From the NCBI RefSeq assembly GCF_014650715.1, contig NZ_BMVM01000014.1, positions 124,001-188,000 of the forward strand: DNA of 64,000 bases, given 5' to 3'. Under the pieces are notes generated by a model. That model saw nothing but the letters and a program-made list of their open reading frames with translations. It searched no databases and was not told the DNA's origin. Positions 50,232 through 58,043 of the stretch are shown one piece after another; positions within the stretch are counted from its first letter, which is position 1; each line of letters starts with the position of its first letter. Made by a program: the position numbers and the translations under genes. The DNA is from Streptomyces bluensis (GTDB lineage Bacteria > Actinomycetota > Actinomycetes > Streptomycetales > Streptomycetaceae).

Positions 50232-51515
50232 TCAGACGGCTACGAGGACACCGCCCGCGCCGTCGTCATCGTCGGGATCGGTGCCGTCACCCCTCAGCGC
50301 GTCGCCGACACGATCGAAGGCGGAGTGCTGGGAGTCGAGCCGGACGAAGGTGTAGATGTCCATGGTCACTCGGATCGAGCTGTGGCCGAGGACTTCCATG
50401 ATCATGCGGGCGTCGGCGCCCTGTTCGTGAAGCAGGGACGCGCAGGTGTGGCGCAGGTCGTGGAAACGAACCTTGCGGACGCCAGCGCGGACGCAGAGCG
50501 CCTCAAAGGACCGGTTCAGGTTGCGCGGCTCGATGGGGGTCCCGTTCTTCGTGGTGAAGACGAGGCCGTGGCCCGTCCCCTTCCAGTTCGCGCCAGCGGC
50601 CTTACGGTCGGCGATCTGCTGGGCACGCTGAGCACGGAGTGCGGTCACGCACTCCGGCGGCAGGGCCACGCGGCGAGCCGAGCGCTGCGTCTTCGGCGCG
50701 ACGATCAGCAGTTCGCCGCCGACCCGCTGTAGAGCCTGCCGGACGGTGAGGACGCCTTCGTAAAGGTCCACGTCCGACCAGCGCAGCCCCAGCAGCTCAC
50801 CACGCCGCAGGCCGATGCGGACGGCCAGTTCGTACGCGGCCCACAGGCGGTTGTCTCGGGCCGCCGCCAGGAGCTGACGCCCCTCCTTGGCCGTGAGCGG
50901 TTCGATCTCGCGTTTCGTGCCCATGCTCAGCTCCACGTTCCGGGCCACGTTCCGGGGCAACTCGTCCTCACGTACGGCGTGCTGGAGGGCGGCACGGAGG
51001 ATCACCAGCAGGAAGCGCACGGTCCGGTCTGAGGGGAGCTTCTTGCAGCACCTGCCGAGGGCGCAGCAGCGCCGCTTGTGCTCCGGTCGCTTCTTGTCCT
51101 TCCCCTGTGCGCAGCACTGGCAGGTGGCCGCCGTCTTCGCGAGGAAGGCGCGTATGTCGCGAGCGGTGAGCCGGACCAGCTTCTTCTTGCCGAAGTTCGG
51201 GGTGACGTAGTTGCGGACGAGGGACTCGTAGTTGACGTACGTCGTCCTGCGGACCTTGCCCTTTGCGACGTTCACCAGCCAGTACGTCAGGTACTCGGCG
51301 AGCGTCATCTTGCTGGTGGCGACCGGCAGGCCATTGAGGGAGTCAGCCTTGAGCCTGGTCAGCTTCTCGTGCGCGTCGTCCCAGGTCTTGCCGTAGACGC
51401 TGCGCCGCTTGTACGTGCCGTCGGTCGTCAGCACGAACGCACTGCCCTCCCAACGGCCGTCCTTGCGCTGATAGATGGTGCCCTCGTTGTTGGCGTTCTT
51501 CCTCGGCTTGGCCAT
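50232..51515 (-). CDS. int: Tyrosine recombinase integrase of the AICE
   Basis: 427 residues catalysing site-specific integration at tRNA-Arg. The catalytic set is intact: Arg in RIGLRRGELLGLRW, HDLRHTCAS, LGHSSIRVT, and Tyr388 in MDIYTF. The N-terminal arm-binding domain (GTIYQRKDGRWEGSAF) and core-binding region are present. Unusual is a Cys-rich insert (TCQCCAQGKDKKRPEHKRRC then CCALGRCCKK, about 131-160) that may bind zinc. ATG 51515 overlaps the xis stop by one base. Confidence 0.95.
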   Translation of the reverse strand: MAKPRKNANNEGTIYQRKDGRWEGSAFVLTTDGTYKRRSVYGKTWDDAHEKLTRLKADSLNGLPVATSKMTLAEYLTYWLVNVAKGKVRRTTYVNYESLVRNYVTPNFGKKKLVRLTARDIRAFLAKTAATCQCCAQGKDKKRPEHKRRCCALGRCCKKLPSDRTVRFLLVILRAALQHAVREDELPRNVARNVELSMGTKREIEPLTAKEGRQLLAAARDNRLWAAYELAVRIGLRRGELLGLRWSDVDLYEGVLTVRQALQRVGGELLIVAPKTQRSARRVALPPECVTALRAQRAQQIADRKAAGANWKGTGHGLVFTTKNGTPIEPRNLNRSFEALCVRAGVRKVRFHDLRHTCASLLHEQGADARMIMEVLGHSSIRVTMDIYTFVRLDSQHSAFDRVGDALRGDGTDPDDDDGAGGVLVAV

Positions 51516-51697
51516 CAGGCGGCTTCCTGTTCGGTGCGGAGGGATACGTAGGCGTCCACGGCTGCTTCGCTGATGCGGCGACAGCGGCCGATCTTGAAGG
51601 AGGCGAGTTCGCGGGAGCGGATCAGGTCGTGGACCTTCCAGCGGCTGATGCCGAGCCGTTGGGCGACCTGGTCCACGGTGAGCACGGCCGTCGTCAT
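51515..51697 (-). CDS. xis: Excisionase
   Basis: 60 residues, a winged HTH of the MerR/HTH_17 type (LTVDQVAQRLGISRWKVHDL, then ASFKIGRCRRISEAA) that directs Int toward excision. Its ATG overlaps the repSA stop as ATGA, and its stop overlaps int, giving a rep-xis-int coupled unit like pSAM2. Confidence 0.92.
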   Translation of the reverse strand: MTTAVLTVDQVAQRLGISRWKVHDLIRSRELASFKIGRCRRISEAAVDAYVSLRTEQEAA

Positions 51698-53181
51698 GCG
51701 GGCACCAGTCCTTCCTGCTTGAGGCGTTGCGTGTAGGCGATGTCGTGGCGGACCTGGGCGGCGAGGAGTTCCTCGCCGGGGCGGTAGCCGCTGCTGAGGT
51801 AGGTCCAGGAGGAGGTGGTGACGAGGGTGGTGTTCTCCTCGGTGCTGGGGAGGTCGGCACGGGTGCGGGCGGCTCCGGCTTGGGCGAGGCGCCAGGCGCG
51901 GCGTACGTCGCGGAGGGCGCCGAGGGTGGTCGAGCAGGCGCGGGACTTGGTGGAGAAGTGGCCGCGGAAGCCGAGCATGTGGGCCCACTTCCAGAGCTTG
52001 AGGTGGGCGAATTCCGGCAGGTGGCCGAGGTCCCATGCGGTGCGGATCATCTGCCGTACGTGTTGCTGGATGGGCAGGGCCTTGATGGGTTCGGCCTGTC
52101 CGGTGCCGTCGCAGTCGTCGTACCGGTCGTGGAAGCCGTCCGGGCCGCGTACGTAGCCGCGTCCGGAGCAGGGGCGGCACATCAGGGTGCGGTCTACGGC
52201 GCCCGCACCTTCGGCGTTCTTGGTGGCGTACTTGGCGACGTATCCGGCGACCTTGGCGTCTGTGTACTCGGCAACCCTGGCGTCGGTGAGTTCGCCGTCG
52301 CCCAGGGCCGAGATGGGGTCCACCTTGAACCGGCCGCCCCAGGCGATGACGCGTTCGCCGATGGAGTCGGACTCGACGGTGAGCCGGGCACGCTTGACCG
52401 CCAGGCCCACGGCGGCGCGCAGGGCATCGAAGGTGGCCCAGGGCGGGGGCGGGGTGGTGTGGCCGTCGGGCCCGTCGAAGCGGAACACGGCGTGGAAGTG
52501 GACCAGGCCGCGCTTTTGGTACTCGGCGACCTTGGCGAACGAGATGCGCAGGGCGGTGGTCAGCGCCTTCTGCGTCATGCCGAGGTGTTCGGCCAGGGCC
52601 CGGCGCAGGTAGGTGGTGAAGCGTGCCCAGAGCTGTCCGGCGTGGGCGTTCCACAGCACGGCGCCCGTGTAGTCGTACGTGGCCGGGGCGAGCGGGGTGC
52701 CCAACGCCGGGTCGTCCTCAGCGTGGTGGGTACCGCAGGCGCAAGGGCGGGGCTTGCCCGCGCTGTCGGTCTTGATGTTGTGGACTGGGCCGAAGGAGGG
52801 GGCGGTGAGGGTGACGAAGGCGCGGGGGTGGTCGCGGACGGTTTCGGCGACGTTCTTGCCGCCGGACAGTCCGGCCTTGATCAGGTGGTAGGTGTCGGTC
52901 GCGTACACGCGTGAGCAGGCGGGGCAGCGGGAGGCGCGGCGGTTGCCGCAGGTGGTCAGCAGGCGTCCGGAGGGCTCGTCCTCGGAGCGGTAGGAGCGGA
53001 CCACTTCCTTGGTGGCCTCGTCGGTGGTGACCGTCCAGCCGTGGAGATTGACGGGGCTGGTGCAGCCGCGCAGGTTGCGGACCTGTTCGGTGACGCGGTC
53101 GAAGTCGTGAGTGTTGGCCAGTTCGATCAGGTCCCGCAGGCTGGGGCTGATCACATGGCGCAGGTCGAGGGGGCGGCGCAT
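51694..53181 (-). CDS. repSA: RepSA-type rolling-circle replication initiator
   Basis: 495 residues. A Cys zinc-finger region (RLLTTCGNRRASRCPACSRV) precedes the HUH motif (GLVHFHAVF, His228 and His230). A catalytic Tyr candidate lies in VAEYTDAKVAGYVAKYATK. It nicks the element's double-strand origin to start rolling-circle replication of the excised circle. Downstream genes xis and int are coupled. A perfect 15-bp hairpin lies just upstream. Confidence 0.92.
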   Translation of the reverse strand: MRRPLDLRHVISPSLRDLIELANTHDFDRVTEQVRNLRGCTSPVNLHGWTVTTDEATKEVVRSYRSEDEPSGRLLTTCGNRRASRCPACSRVYATDTYHLIKAGLSGGKNVAETVRDHPRAFVTLTAPSFGPVHNIKTDSAGKPRPCACGTHHAEDDPALGTPLAPATYDYTGAVLWNAHAGQLWARFTTYLRRALAEHLGMTQKALTTALRISFAKVAEYQKRGLVHFHAVFRFDGPDGHTTPPPPWATFDALRAAVGLAVKRARLTVESDSIGERVIAWGGRFKVDPISALGDGELTDARVAEYTDAKVAGYVAKYATKNAEGAGAVDRTLMCRPCSGRGYVRGPDGFHDRYDDCDGTGQAEPIKALPIQQHVRQMIRTAWDLGHLPEFAHLKLWKWAHMLGFRGHFSTKSRACSTTLGALRDVRRAWRLAQAGAARTRADLPSTEENTTLVTTSSWTYLSSGYRPGEELLAAQVRHDIAYTQRLKQEGLVPA

Positions 53182-53217
53182 GGGTGGCGGGGTCTCCGTT
53201 CTGACGCGAGGGTGGGA

Positions 53218-53263
53218 CCTGCGGGCAGCAGCGATTCAGTGCGCTCGGGCTGCTGCCCGCAGG
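53218..53263. promoter_or_regulatory. 15-bp hairpin between the spd-type gene and repSA
   Basis: CCTGCGGGCAGCAGC (53218-53232) and its exact complement (53249-53263) flank a 16-nt loop. It may attenuate transcription from the tra side or form part of the replication origin recognised by RepSA. Confidence 0.55.
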
Positions 53264-53332
53264 CATGACAGGTCCGGCCCAGGGGCGGGCGAGGGTGGGA
53301 GGTGCCGGAAGGCCGGCGAGGAGAGCGCGGCG

Positions 53333-54040
53333 CTACAGCGCGGCGTGGAGGGCGGTGGCCATGGGCAGGCCGATGCCGAGCCGCCTCTTGAGCTCGGCCA
53401 CTGTGATGGGTTCGCCGTGCTCGGCCTCGTGCGATGCGGCGATGGAGCGCGCTTCAACCAGCAGCGGCTCAGGCACCTTGGCCGAAGGCGCGGCCGGGGC
53501 GGGAGCCATAGCGGATGCGGCCGGGCGGGGCTGCGAGGGAGCAGGCGCCGGGACAGGAGCCGGTTCCGCAGCGGTGACCGGAGGTACGGACGTCGAGGCG
53601 GGTTCCTGCACGGCGGAGGCCGGGGCGGTGGCGCCGGAGGCGACTGCGTGGAAGGAGCGGAGGAGCTGCGGGCCGACGGCTCCCCAGCCGAGGAGCAGCA
53701 GCGGGGCCACGGCGTCGACGGCAGCACGGCCGTAGTGCCCGGCGACGACGGGTTCGGCGATGTTCAGGGCCAGGGTCAGCAGTCCGGAGACGTGCATGAG
53801 ACGGGTGGCTGCCGTCATCTGCTCGGGCGGGACGCCGCGCAGGGAGAGGTAGCGCAGGGCCACCAGGAGGCCGACCACCGACAGGTCCACCATCGGGGCG
53901 ATCAGCGGCGCGATCGGGGCGGGGACGCCCAGGCGCAGGGCCAGGGCCCAGACGTTGCCGAAGGAGAAGACGAACGCCAGCAGGGCGATGACGATCATCA
54001 CGGCGGTGACGGTGCGCTGAGTGATCCGGTCCTCAGTCAT
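53333..54040 (-). CDS. DUF2637 membrane protein (spread/Spd-type)
   Basis: 235 residues. The N-terminal half has four membrane helices of the DUF2637 family (VMIVIALLAFVFSFGNVWALALRLG), seen in AICEs next to tra and linked to intramycelial spread. The middle is Pro/Ala-rich and the C-terminus a small HTH-like region (ITVAELKRRLGIGLPMATAL). Start ATG 54040 is preceded by AAAGGAGGTGA (54047-54057), a near-perfect match to the 16S rRNA tail. Confidence 0.82.
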   Translation of the reverse strand: MTEDRITQRTVTAVMIVIALLAFVFSFGNVWALALRLGVPAPIAPLIAPMVDLSVVGLLVALRYLSLRGVPPEQMTAATRLMHVSGLLTLALNIAEPVVAGHYGRAAVDAVAPLLLLGWGAVGPQLLRSFHAVASGATAPASAVQEPASTSVPPVTAAEPAPVPAPAPSQPRPAASAMAPAPAAPSAKVPEPLLVEARSIAASHEAEHGEPITVAELKRRLGIGLPMATALHAAL

Positions 54041-54091
54041 GGGTGTTCACCTCCTTTCTGAGAGGAAGCCGCGAGTGGTTGGCCTGATGAG

Positions 54092-55513
54092 TCAGGCCGC
54101 CATGGGCGGGGTGGCGTCGTCCGGGTCGGACTTGGTGAAGTCGACGCCGGGGAGTCGGGCGGTGAGCAGGGCGGCCGGGTCTGCGGTGAGGTGGGCGGTC
54201 TGCTGGGCGATGGCCGCGCTGTCCCTGCCGGACACGAAGGGCGTGCGGATACGGGTGAATCCGGGCTGGGACTGGTGGTTCATGGAGGCGACGCCGACGT
54301 AGGCGCGGTCCTGGAGGTTGATGGGGTTGGCGTCGGGCCATTCCCGGATGTCCTCACCGAGCGCGGCGACGGCAGCCTCGGCGGTCTTCTGCGCGAAGGA
54401 CAGGCCGATGGGGCACACATCACGGATGAACGTGGGGATCGCGTCACCGGTGGACTTCTGGGTGGCGAGGATGACGAGGATGCCCATGCTGCGGCCCTTC
54501 TTCACCAGGTCCTCCACCAGCCGGGCGTTCTCGGCGGCGAGCGCGGCGAGCTTCTTCGTCTTCGGGTCGCTGCCCTTGTGGTCGCGGAAGTAGGTGTGCG
54601 CCTCATCGATGATCACGACGACGAGTGGCCACGCTCGGGACGGCCCGATCTCCCACATGCTCTGCACCCCGAGGACGTGCTCAGCCGCCGAGACGCGGGC
54701 GCGCCGCAGCTCCACCAACCGCCGGAACAGGGCGTTGGCCTTTTCGAGGTCGTCACCGACGAAGGCGAACATCCGCTTCACGAGATGGGCGTAGTCGCCC
54801 TCTCTGGCGGTGGACACCTTGCCATCGGCACAGACGAACTGAATCGCTGGCGAGGGCGACCAGTCGCAGATCAGCCGGTTGATGAGCGATGTCTTGCCGA
54901 AGCCCGGAAGACCGGCCACGGTCACGCCGGGCACTTGCGTGAGGTCGACGGACACCGGCTGTGCGTACTCGTCGAGACCCAGGTCCCACCGGGCGATCTC
55001 CTCCGGCACCTCACCCGTGGGACGGTGCTCGGTCTTGAACTTCAGAGGATCGAGCCGCACGCCACGTATGACGACGTGTCCTGGACTGTCCTGCGTGACC
55101 GCGACCCTCGTGCACCGCCAGGCATCCGCCAGATGCGGGGCCGCCTTCTGGAACTGTTCCAGGCCCACGCGGGGCAGACAGGTCGCCCGTGCGATCACCC
55201 CGTACGGGTCGTGCGTGACCTTCAGAGCAGGGATCAGGACGCGGGGCTTGATGGGCTTGCCGTCCGTGTTCGCCAGCGACGCCAGCGCGGTCGGGGTCTT
55301 GTCCGTGACCGACAGCTTCAGCATCGGCGCCAACCGCTTCCAGGTCCGCCGCACGCGCACCGCCTGCCGGATGGACTGCCGGGTCATGGCATCGGCACGC
55401 AGGTAGCGGACCACCCACCACACCGTCCACGCGACCAGGGCGGTCAGCCCCAGGCAGACGATCAGGGCGCCGAAGCCGTATGCCTCTTCCACTATGTCGT
55501 TCAGCTCTTTCAT
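54092..55513 (-). CDS. traSA: FtsK/SpoIIIE-type DNA translocase, conjugative transfer protein TraSA-like
   Basis: 473 residues. One or two N-terminal membrane segments (FGALIVCLGLTALVAWTVWW), then an FtsK-type motor with Walker A VAGLPGFGKTSL (201-210), Walker B LVVVIIDEAHTYF (about 297-309) and ILATQKSTGD (arginine-finger region). Such a single hexameric motor transports double-stranded DNA between hyphae. ATG overlaps the stop of the small gene upstream. Confidence 0.92.
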   Translation of the reverse strand: MKELNDIVEEAYGFGALIVCLGLTALVAWTVWWVVRYLRADAMTRQSIRQAVRVRRTWKRLAPMLKLSVTDKTPTALASLANTDGKPIKPRVLIPALKVTHDPYGVIARATCLPRVGLEQFQKAAPHLADAWRCTRVAVTQDSPGHVVIRGVRLDPLKFKTEHRPTGEVPEEIARWDLGLDEYAQPVSVDLTQVPGVTVAGLPGFGKTSLINRLICDWSPSPAIQFVCADGKVSTAREGDYAHLVKRMFAFVGDDLEKANALFRRLVELRRARVSAAEHVLGVQSMWEIGPSRAWPLVVVIIDEAHTYFRDHKGSDPKTKKLAALAAENARLVEDLVKKGRSMGILVILATQKSTGDAIPTFIRDVCPIGLSFAQKTAEAAVAALGEDIREWPDANPINLQDRAYVGVASMNHQSQPGFTRIRTPFVSGRDSAAIAQQTAHLTADPAALLTARLPGVDFTKSDPDDATPPMAA

Positions 55514-55722
55514 CCGTCGTTCTCCTGTGGGTTGTAGAGGAAGGCCGCGAGGGCCGATTCGAGGGCTGCCCAGTCCTCCCAGGCGACGAGGCGGGGGTAG
55601 CCGTAGCCGACGAGCACGGCCGCCACCGAGTTCACGAGGGATTGGCTGAACCGGGAATCCGGTCCGGCGTGAGGCAGCGGGTAGCCACGCTCAGCGCCGA
55701 ACCGGAAAGCGGTGCCGCTCAC
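55510..55722 (-). CDS. Small hypothetical protein of the AICE tra operon (70 aa)
   Basis: GTG at 55722 overlaps the preceding stop (GTGA) and its own stop overlaps tra (ATGA). The product has FGAERGYPLPHAGPDSRFSQ and an amphipathic SALAAFLYNP. Proteins of this size are common between the 118-residue protein and tra in AICEs; role unknown. Confidence 0.7.
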   Translation of the reverse strand: MSGTAFRFGAERGYPLPHAGPDSRFSQSLVNSVAAVLVGYGYPRLVAWEDWAALESALAAFLYNPQENDG

Positions 55723-56075
55723 GCCGCGTCAGCGGCCGGAGCCGGGGTGAGCAGGTCGAGGCGGTCTGCGCGGTAGGCGATGCCGTCCGAGAGCTGGCCG
55801 TTGAAGATCCGGGCCCACGGGGTGGCGAACAGCTCTACCGGCATCACCGGCAGACCCGGCTTGAGGCCGTTGGGAAGACCGGTCTCCGGAACGGTGATCT
55901 TCAGTGCCTCGGCGCGGTCCTCCTCCATGAAGAAGAGGGTGATCGTGTAGAGCTTCGCGCCGGTCTCGCGGTCAGTCGCGAACTGGGTCTTCTCGGCGTC
56001 CGCGTACTTCGGCACCGGCAGGGTGCCGACCATGAACGACGCGATCGGGAGCAGGCCAACTCGGATACGAGCCAT
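55719..56075 (-). CDS. Conserved AICE protein of unknown function (118 aa)
   Basis: Starts MARIRVGLLPIASFMVGTLP, with PKYADAEKTQFATDRETGA and ARIFNGQLSDGIAYRADRLD. This is a standard AICE protein at the head of the tra operon without a known role. ATG 56075 follows GAAAGGAC. The upstream intergenic region faces the GntR gene. Confidence 0.8.
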   Translation of the reverse strand: MARIRVGLLPIASFMVGTLPVPKYADAEKTQFATDRETGAKLYTITLFFMEEDRAEALKITVPETGLPNGLKPGLPVMPVELFATPWARIFNGQLSDGIAYRADRLDLLTPAPAADAA

Positions 56076-56145
56076 GGGTGTTACGTCCTTTCGGTAGATG
56101 CTCCGCCGGGGTGGCGAAGCGAGATCAACTGTGCATCACCTCCGT

Positions 56146-56196
56146 CTAGTGCGTCAAGCGCTTAGCGCACATCGCACCTAGGGTGGAGCTAGCGCA
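56146..56196. promoter_or_regulatory. Operator-like repeats in the divergent tra-GntR region
   Basis: Direct repeats CTAGTGCG (56146-56153), TTAGCGCA (56162-56169) and CTAGCGCA (56189-56196) lie between the divergent tra operon and the GntR gene. They are candidate sites for the GntR repressor controlling transfer and itself. Confidence 0.5.
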
Positions 56197-56263
56197 TGCC
56201 GAAAAATGGGGGTGCACCAGGGTCTTACTGCGGTAGACGGGCTAGGCCCGCTACCCTCGGGCT

Positions 56264-56677
56264 ATGAAGCTGCCCAAGGATTCCGACACTCCGCCGTACC
56301 GCTTGGTCGCCGAGGAGCTACGGCGACAGATTCGGTCCGGCCGCCTCAAGCCGGGCGAGCGGGTCCCTTCGTCCCGTGACCTCGAAGCCACCTACGAGAT
56401 CGCGAACATGACCGCGCGTTCCGCGCTGCGCATGCTGCGCGACGAAGGGCTGATCCACACCATGCCGGGTCGGGGCAACTTCGTCGCCGATCCCCTGCCT
56501 TCCGAGGCCGACCCGAAGGCCGGCGCTGCGGAGGCGGCAAGCGGCGGGCGGATGCCCACGCCGGAGTACATCGAACTGTCTGAACGGCTGGATGCCATAA
56601 ACGCCAGGCTGGACGGTCTGTTGCAGGTCTTCCAGCAACTGGGCGGCGTCACCGAGGCGAAGGGGTCGAAGAAGTAG
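56264..56677 (+). CDS. GntR-family repressor of the AICE (KorSA-like)
   Basis: 137 residues. N-terminal winged HTH of the GntR family (YRLVAEELRRQIRSGRLKPG; SSRDLEATYEIANMTARSAL; LIHTMPGRGNFVA) and a short C-terminal helical dimerisation part. By position it matches KorSA, which represses the pSAM2 transfer and activation genes. No ribosome site is seen before ATG 56264, so the transcript may be leaderless. Confidence 0.85.
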   Translation: MKLPKDSDTPPYRLVAEELRRQIRSGRLKPGERVPSSRDLEATYEIANMTARSALRMLRDEGLIHTMPGRGNFVADPLPSEADPKAGAAEAASGGRMPTPEYIELSERLDAINARLDGLLQVFQQLGGVTEAKGSKK

Positions 56678-56783
56678 CGGACCGCTTTTCGGCGACCCGA
56701 CGCAACAGAACCTCCAGTCGCGTCAGCTTTTCCTCCACCTCCTTGAGCCGCGCCGCTATGTGTGCTGCCTCTTGCTTGTTCAT
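56649..56783 (-). CDS. Small coiled-coil protein (44 aa), overlapping the GntR gene end
   Basis: ATG 56783 with GGTGG upstream gives MNKQEAAHIAARLKEVEEKL followed by a heptad-like helix (TRLEVLLRRVAEKR). It reads antisense over the last ~29 bp of the GntR gene. Coiled-coil small proteins occur in AICEs, but conservation needs testing. Confidence 0.4.
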   Translation of the reverse strand: MNKQEAAHIAARLKEVEEKLTRLEVLLRRVAEKRSATSSTPSPR

Positions 56784-57595
56784 GTCCACCCGTTCGTTGT
56801 TGTGCCGTTGCTGCTATTGCGTTCAGCCAACCGCCGAGGACTTGGCGGGAAGGCGGGGACAGCGCATGGCCGCACGACCGGCCAAGGGTCCAGCGCAGCG
56901 GAGCTGTTCAGAGTTTCTTTACTGGATCAAGGCGGCCCGCCTACGGCGGCCCGCGCGCGCTGGCGGCCAAGGGCCGCCGCCGCTCCTTGTCTCCGCCACC
57001 GCTCCAGCGGCCCCACCCGCTCAGCGCGCAGCACCGCCAAGGCGGACAGTCAGACCAGGAAGCAACCTGACCACGCCCAGCACCAGGACCAGGCCGACGC
57101 CCACCAAGCGGGACCACGTCACTCAACCGCCCACCGCTTCAGGCCGCATGACCCACGGAGCCGCAGTCCGGGCCCATGTGCCATGCGCGACGTAGGAAAC
57201 GCCCAGGCCGGATCGAGGTGCGGTCCGTGACGCATGAAAGAAGCGTGGCTGAGGTTGGCGGGTGGTTGCTGGAAGCACACGTGGCGGGTGCTCGGTCGGC
57301 GCACCCGTCGTCGTGGCTGACTTTCGGTGGCTCAGGTCAGGACCCCTCTCCAACTCGACAACCTGAGGCCGGGGTTGAAGCAGCACCCGCATCCGAGCAC
57401 GCCAACTGCCCCGGTACCATCGGCACCGGGGTCCTGATCAGGGCTTCCACGACCGGACCACCCGGAATGCTGTCCAGGCTGAGGGGTGGTCCGGTCTTTT
57501 GGTTGTTGGCATGGGCGACCGGGTCGCGGGCTTGGATGGCCGCCCCGAACGGGGACGGGGAGCCGGGGAACTGGCACCCGCTCGGGGCGGCCGGT
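56784..57595. other. 812-bp region without a supported gene; contains a strong terminator hairpin
   Basis: Open frames here lack starts and domain content. At 57451-57496 a 13-bp stem (GACCGGACCACCC and its exact complement) is followed by TCTTTTGG, a rho-independent-type terminator on the plus strand, so some plus-strand transcript must end here. No corresponding gene was recognised. Confidence 0.5.
57451..57496 (+). terminator. 13-bp hairpin with T-tract
   Basis: GACCGGACCACCC (57451-57463) and GGGTGGTCCGGTC (57484-57496) followed by TTTT. It may end a transcript coming from the GntR gene direction. Confidence 0.65.
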
Positions 57596-57694
57596 CTACT
57601 GGCCGAAGCTGAGAGCCATTCCGATCACCAGGCCGCACGACCCGCTGATCATGATGATGAACAGGACTCCCGCATACCGGCCGATGGCGCGCAT
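57596..57694 (-). CDS. Very small membrane protein (32 aa)
   Basis: ATG 57694 shares a base with the stop of the preceding small gene (TGATG). The product MRAIGRYAGVLFIIMISGSC is followed by a short hydrophobic end (GLVIGMALSFGQ), one membrane helix. Function unknown; plausibility rests on coupling and hydrophobicity. Confidence 0.45.
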   Translation of the reverse strand: MRAIGRYAGVLFIIMISGSCGLVIGMALSFGQ

Positions 57695-57924
57695 CACAGC
57701 CCGTTCCGGCTGTTGCCGTTCCGGATGGCCAGGCGTGCGCTCAGTTCCTCCCGCGCACGCGGCGCCACGACGTTGTCCGGCATGGCATCCCACTCCCTGC
57801 CGCCATCGACGGGCCTTATCTGTACGCGGCCGCCGACCTCACCCATGACAACGCCGATACGTCCACTGGCGCTGTCTTTTGCCAGTTCACCGATGCCTGG
57901 TCTGGTCTGCTGGTTGCTCGCCAT
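57694..57924 (-). CDS. Small conserved-type protein next to XRE regulator (76 aa)
   Basis: From ATG 57924: IGELAKDSASGRIGVVMGEV and VQIRPVDGGREWDAMPDNV form a small beta-rich domain with a basic C-terminal helix (SARLAIRNGNSRNG). Similar proteins are often encoded beside XRE regulators in Streptomyces. An upstream in-frame ATG at 57948 is possible. It is divergent from the XRE gene, with palindromes between. Confidence 0.6.
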   Translation of the reverse strand: MASNQQTRPGIGELAKDSASGRIGVVMGEVGGRVQIRPVDGGREWDAMPDNVVAPRAREELSARLAIRNGNSRNGL

Positions 57925-57980
57925 GCACACGAGCATGCTGCCGCCCATCAGGACGTTGGAACCGCCGACAAACCTCTCTT

Positions 57981-57992
57981 CGGGACGTCCCG
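57981..57992. promoter_or_regulatory. Palindrome CGGGACGTCCCG in the divergent region
   Basis: A perfect 12-bp palindrome followed by a half-site AACGTCCC (58003-58010), between the small protein gene and the XRE regulator gene. Candidate operator for the XRE regulator. Confidence 0.45.
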
Positions 57993-58043
57993 CGTGGTGT
58001 GAAACGTCCCTAGTGCCGTCCTCCGGTGTTAGGAGAGATTGGG

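Noticed and set aside
54033..54341. Additional minus-strand gene between the spd-type gene and tra
   Set aside because: The frame is Arg/Pro/His-rich and overlaps the end of tra in another frame; the 51-bp gap holds only the ribosome site for the spd-type gene.
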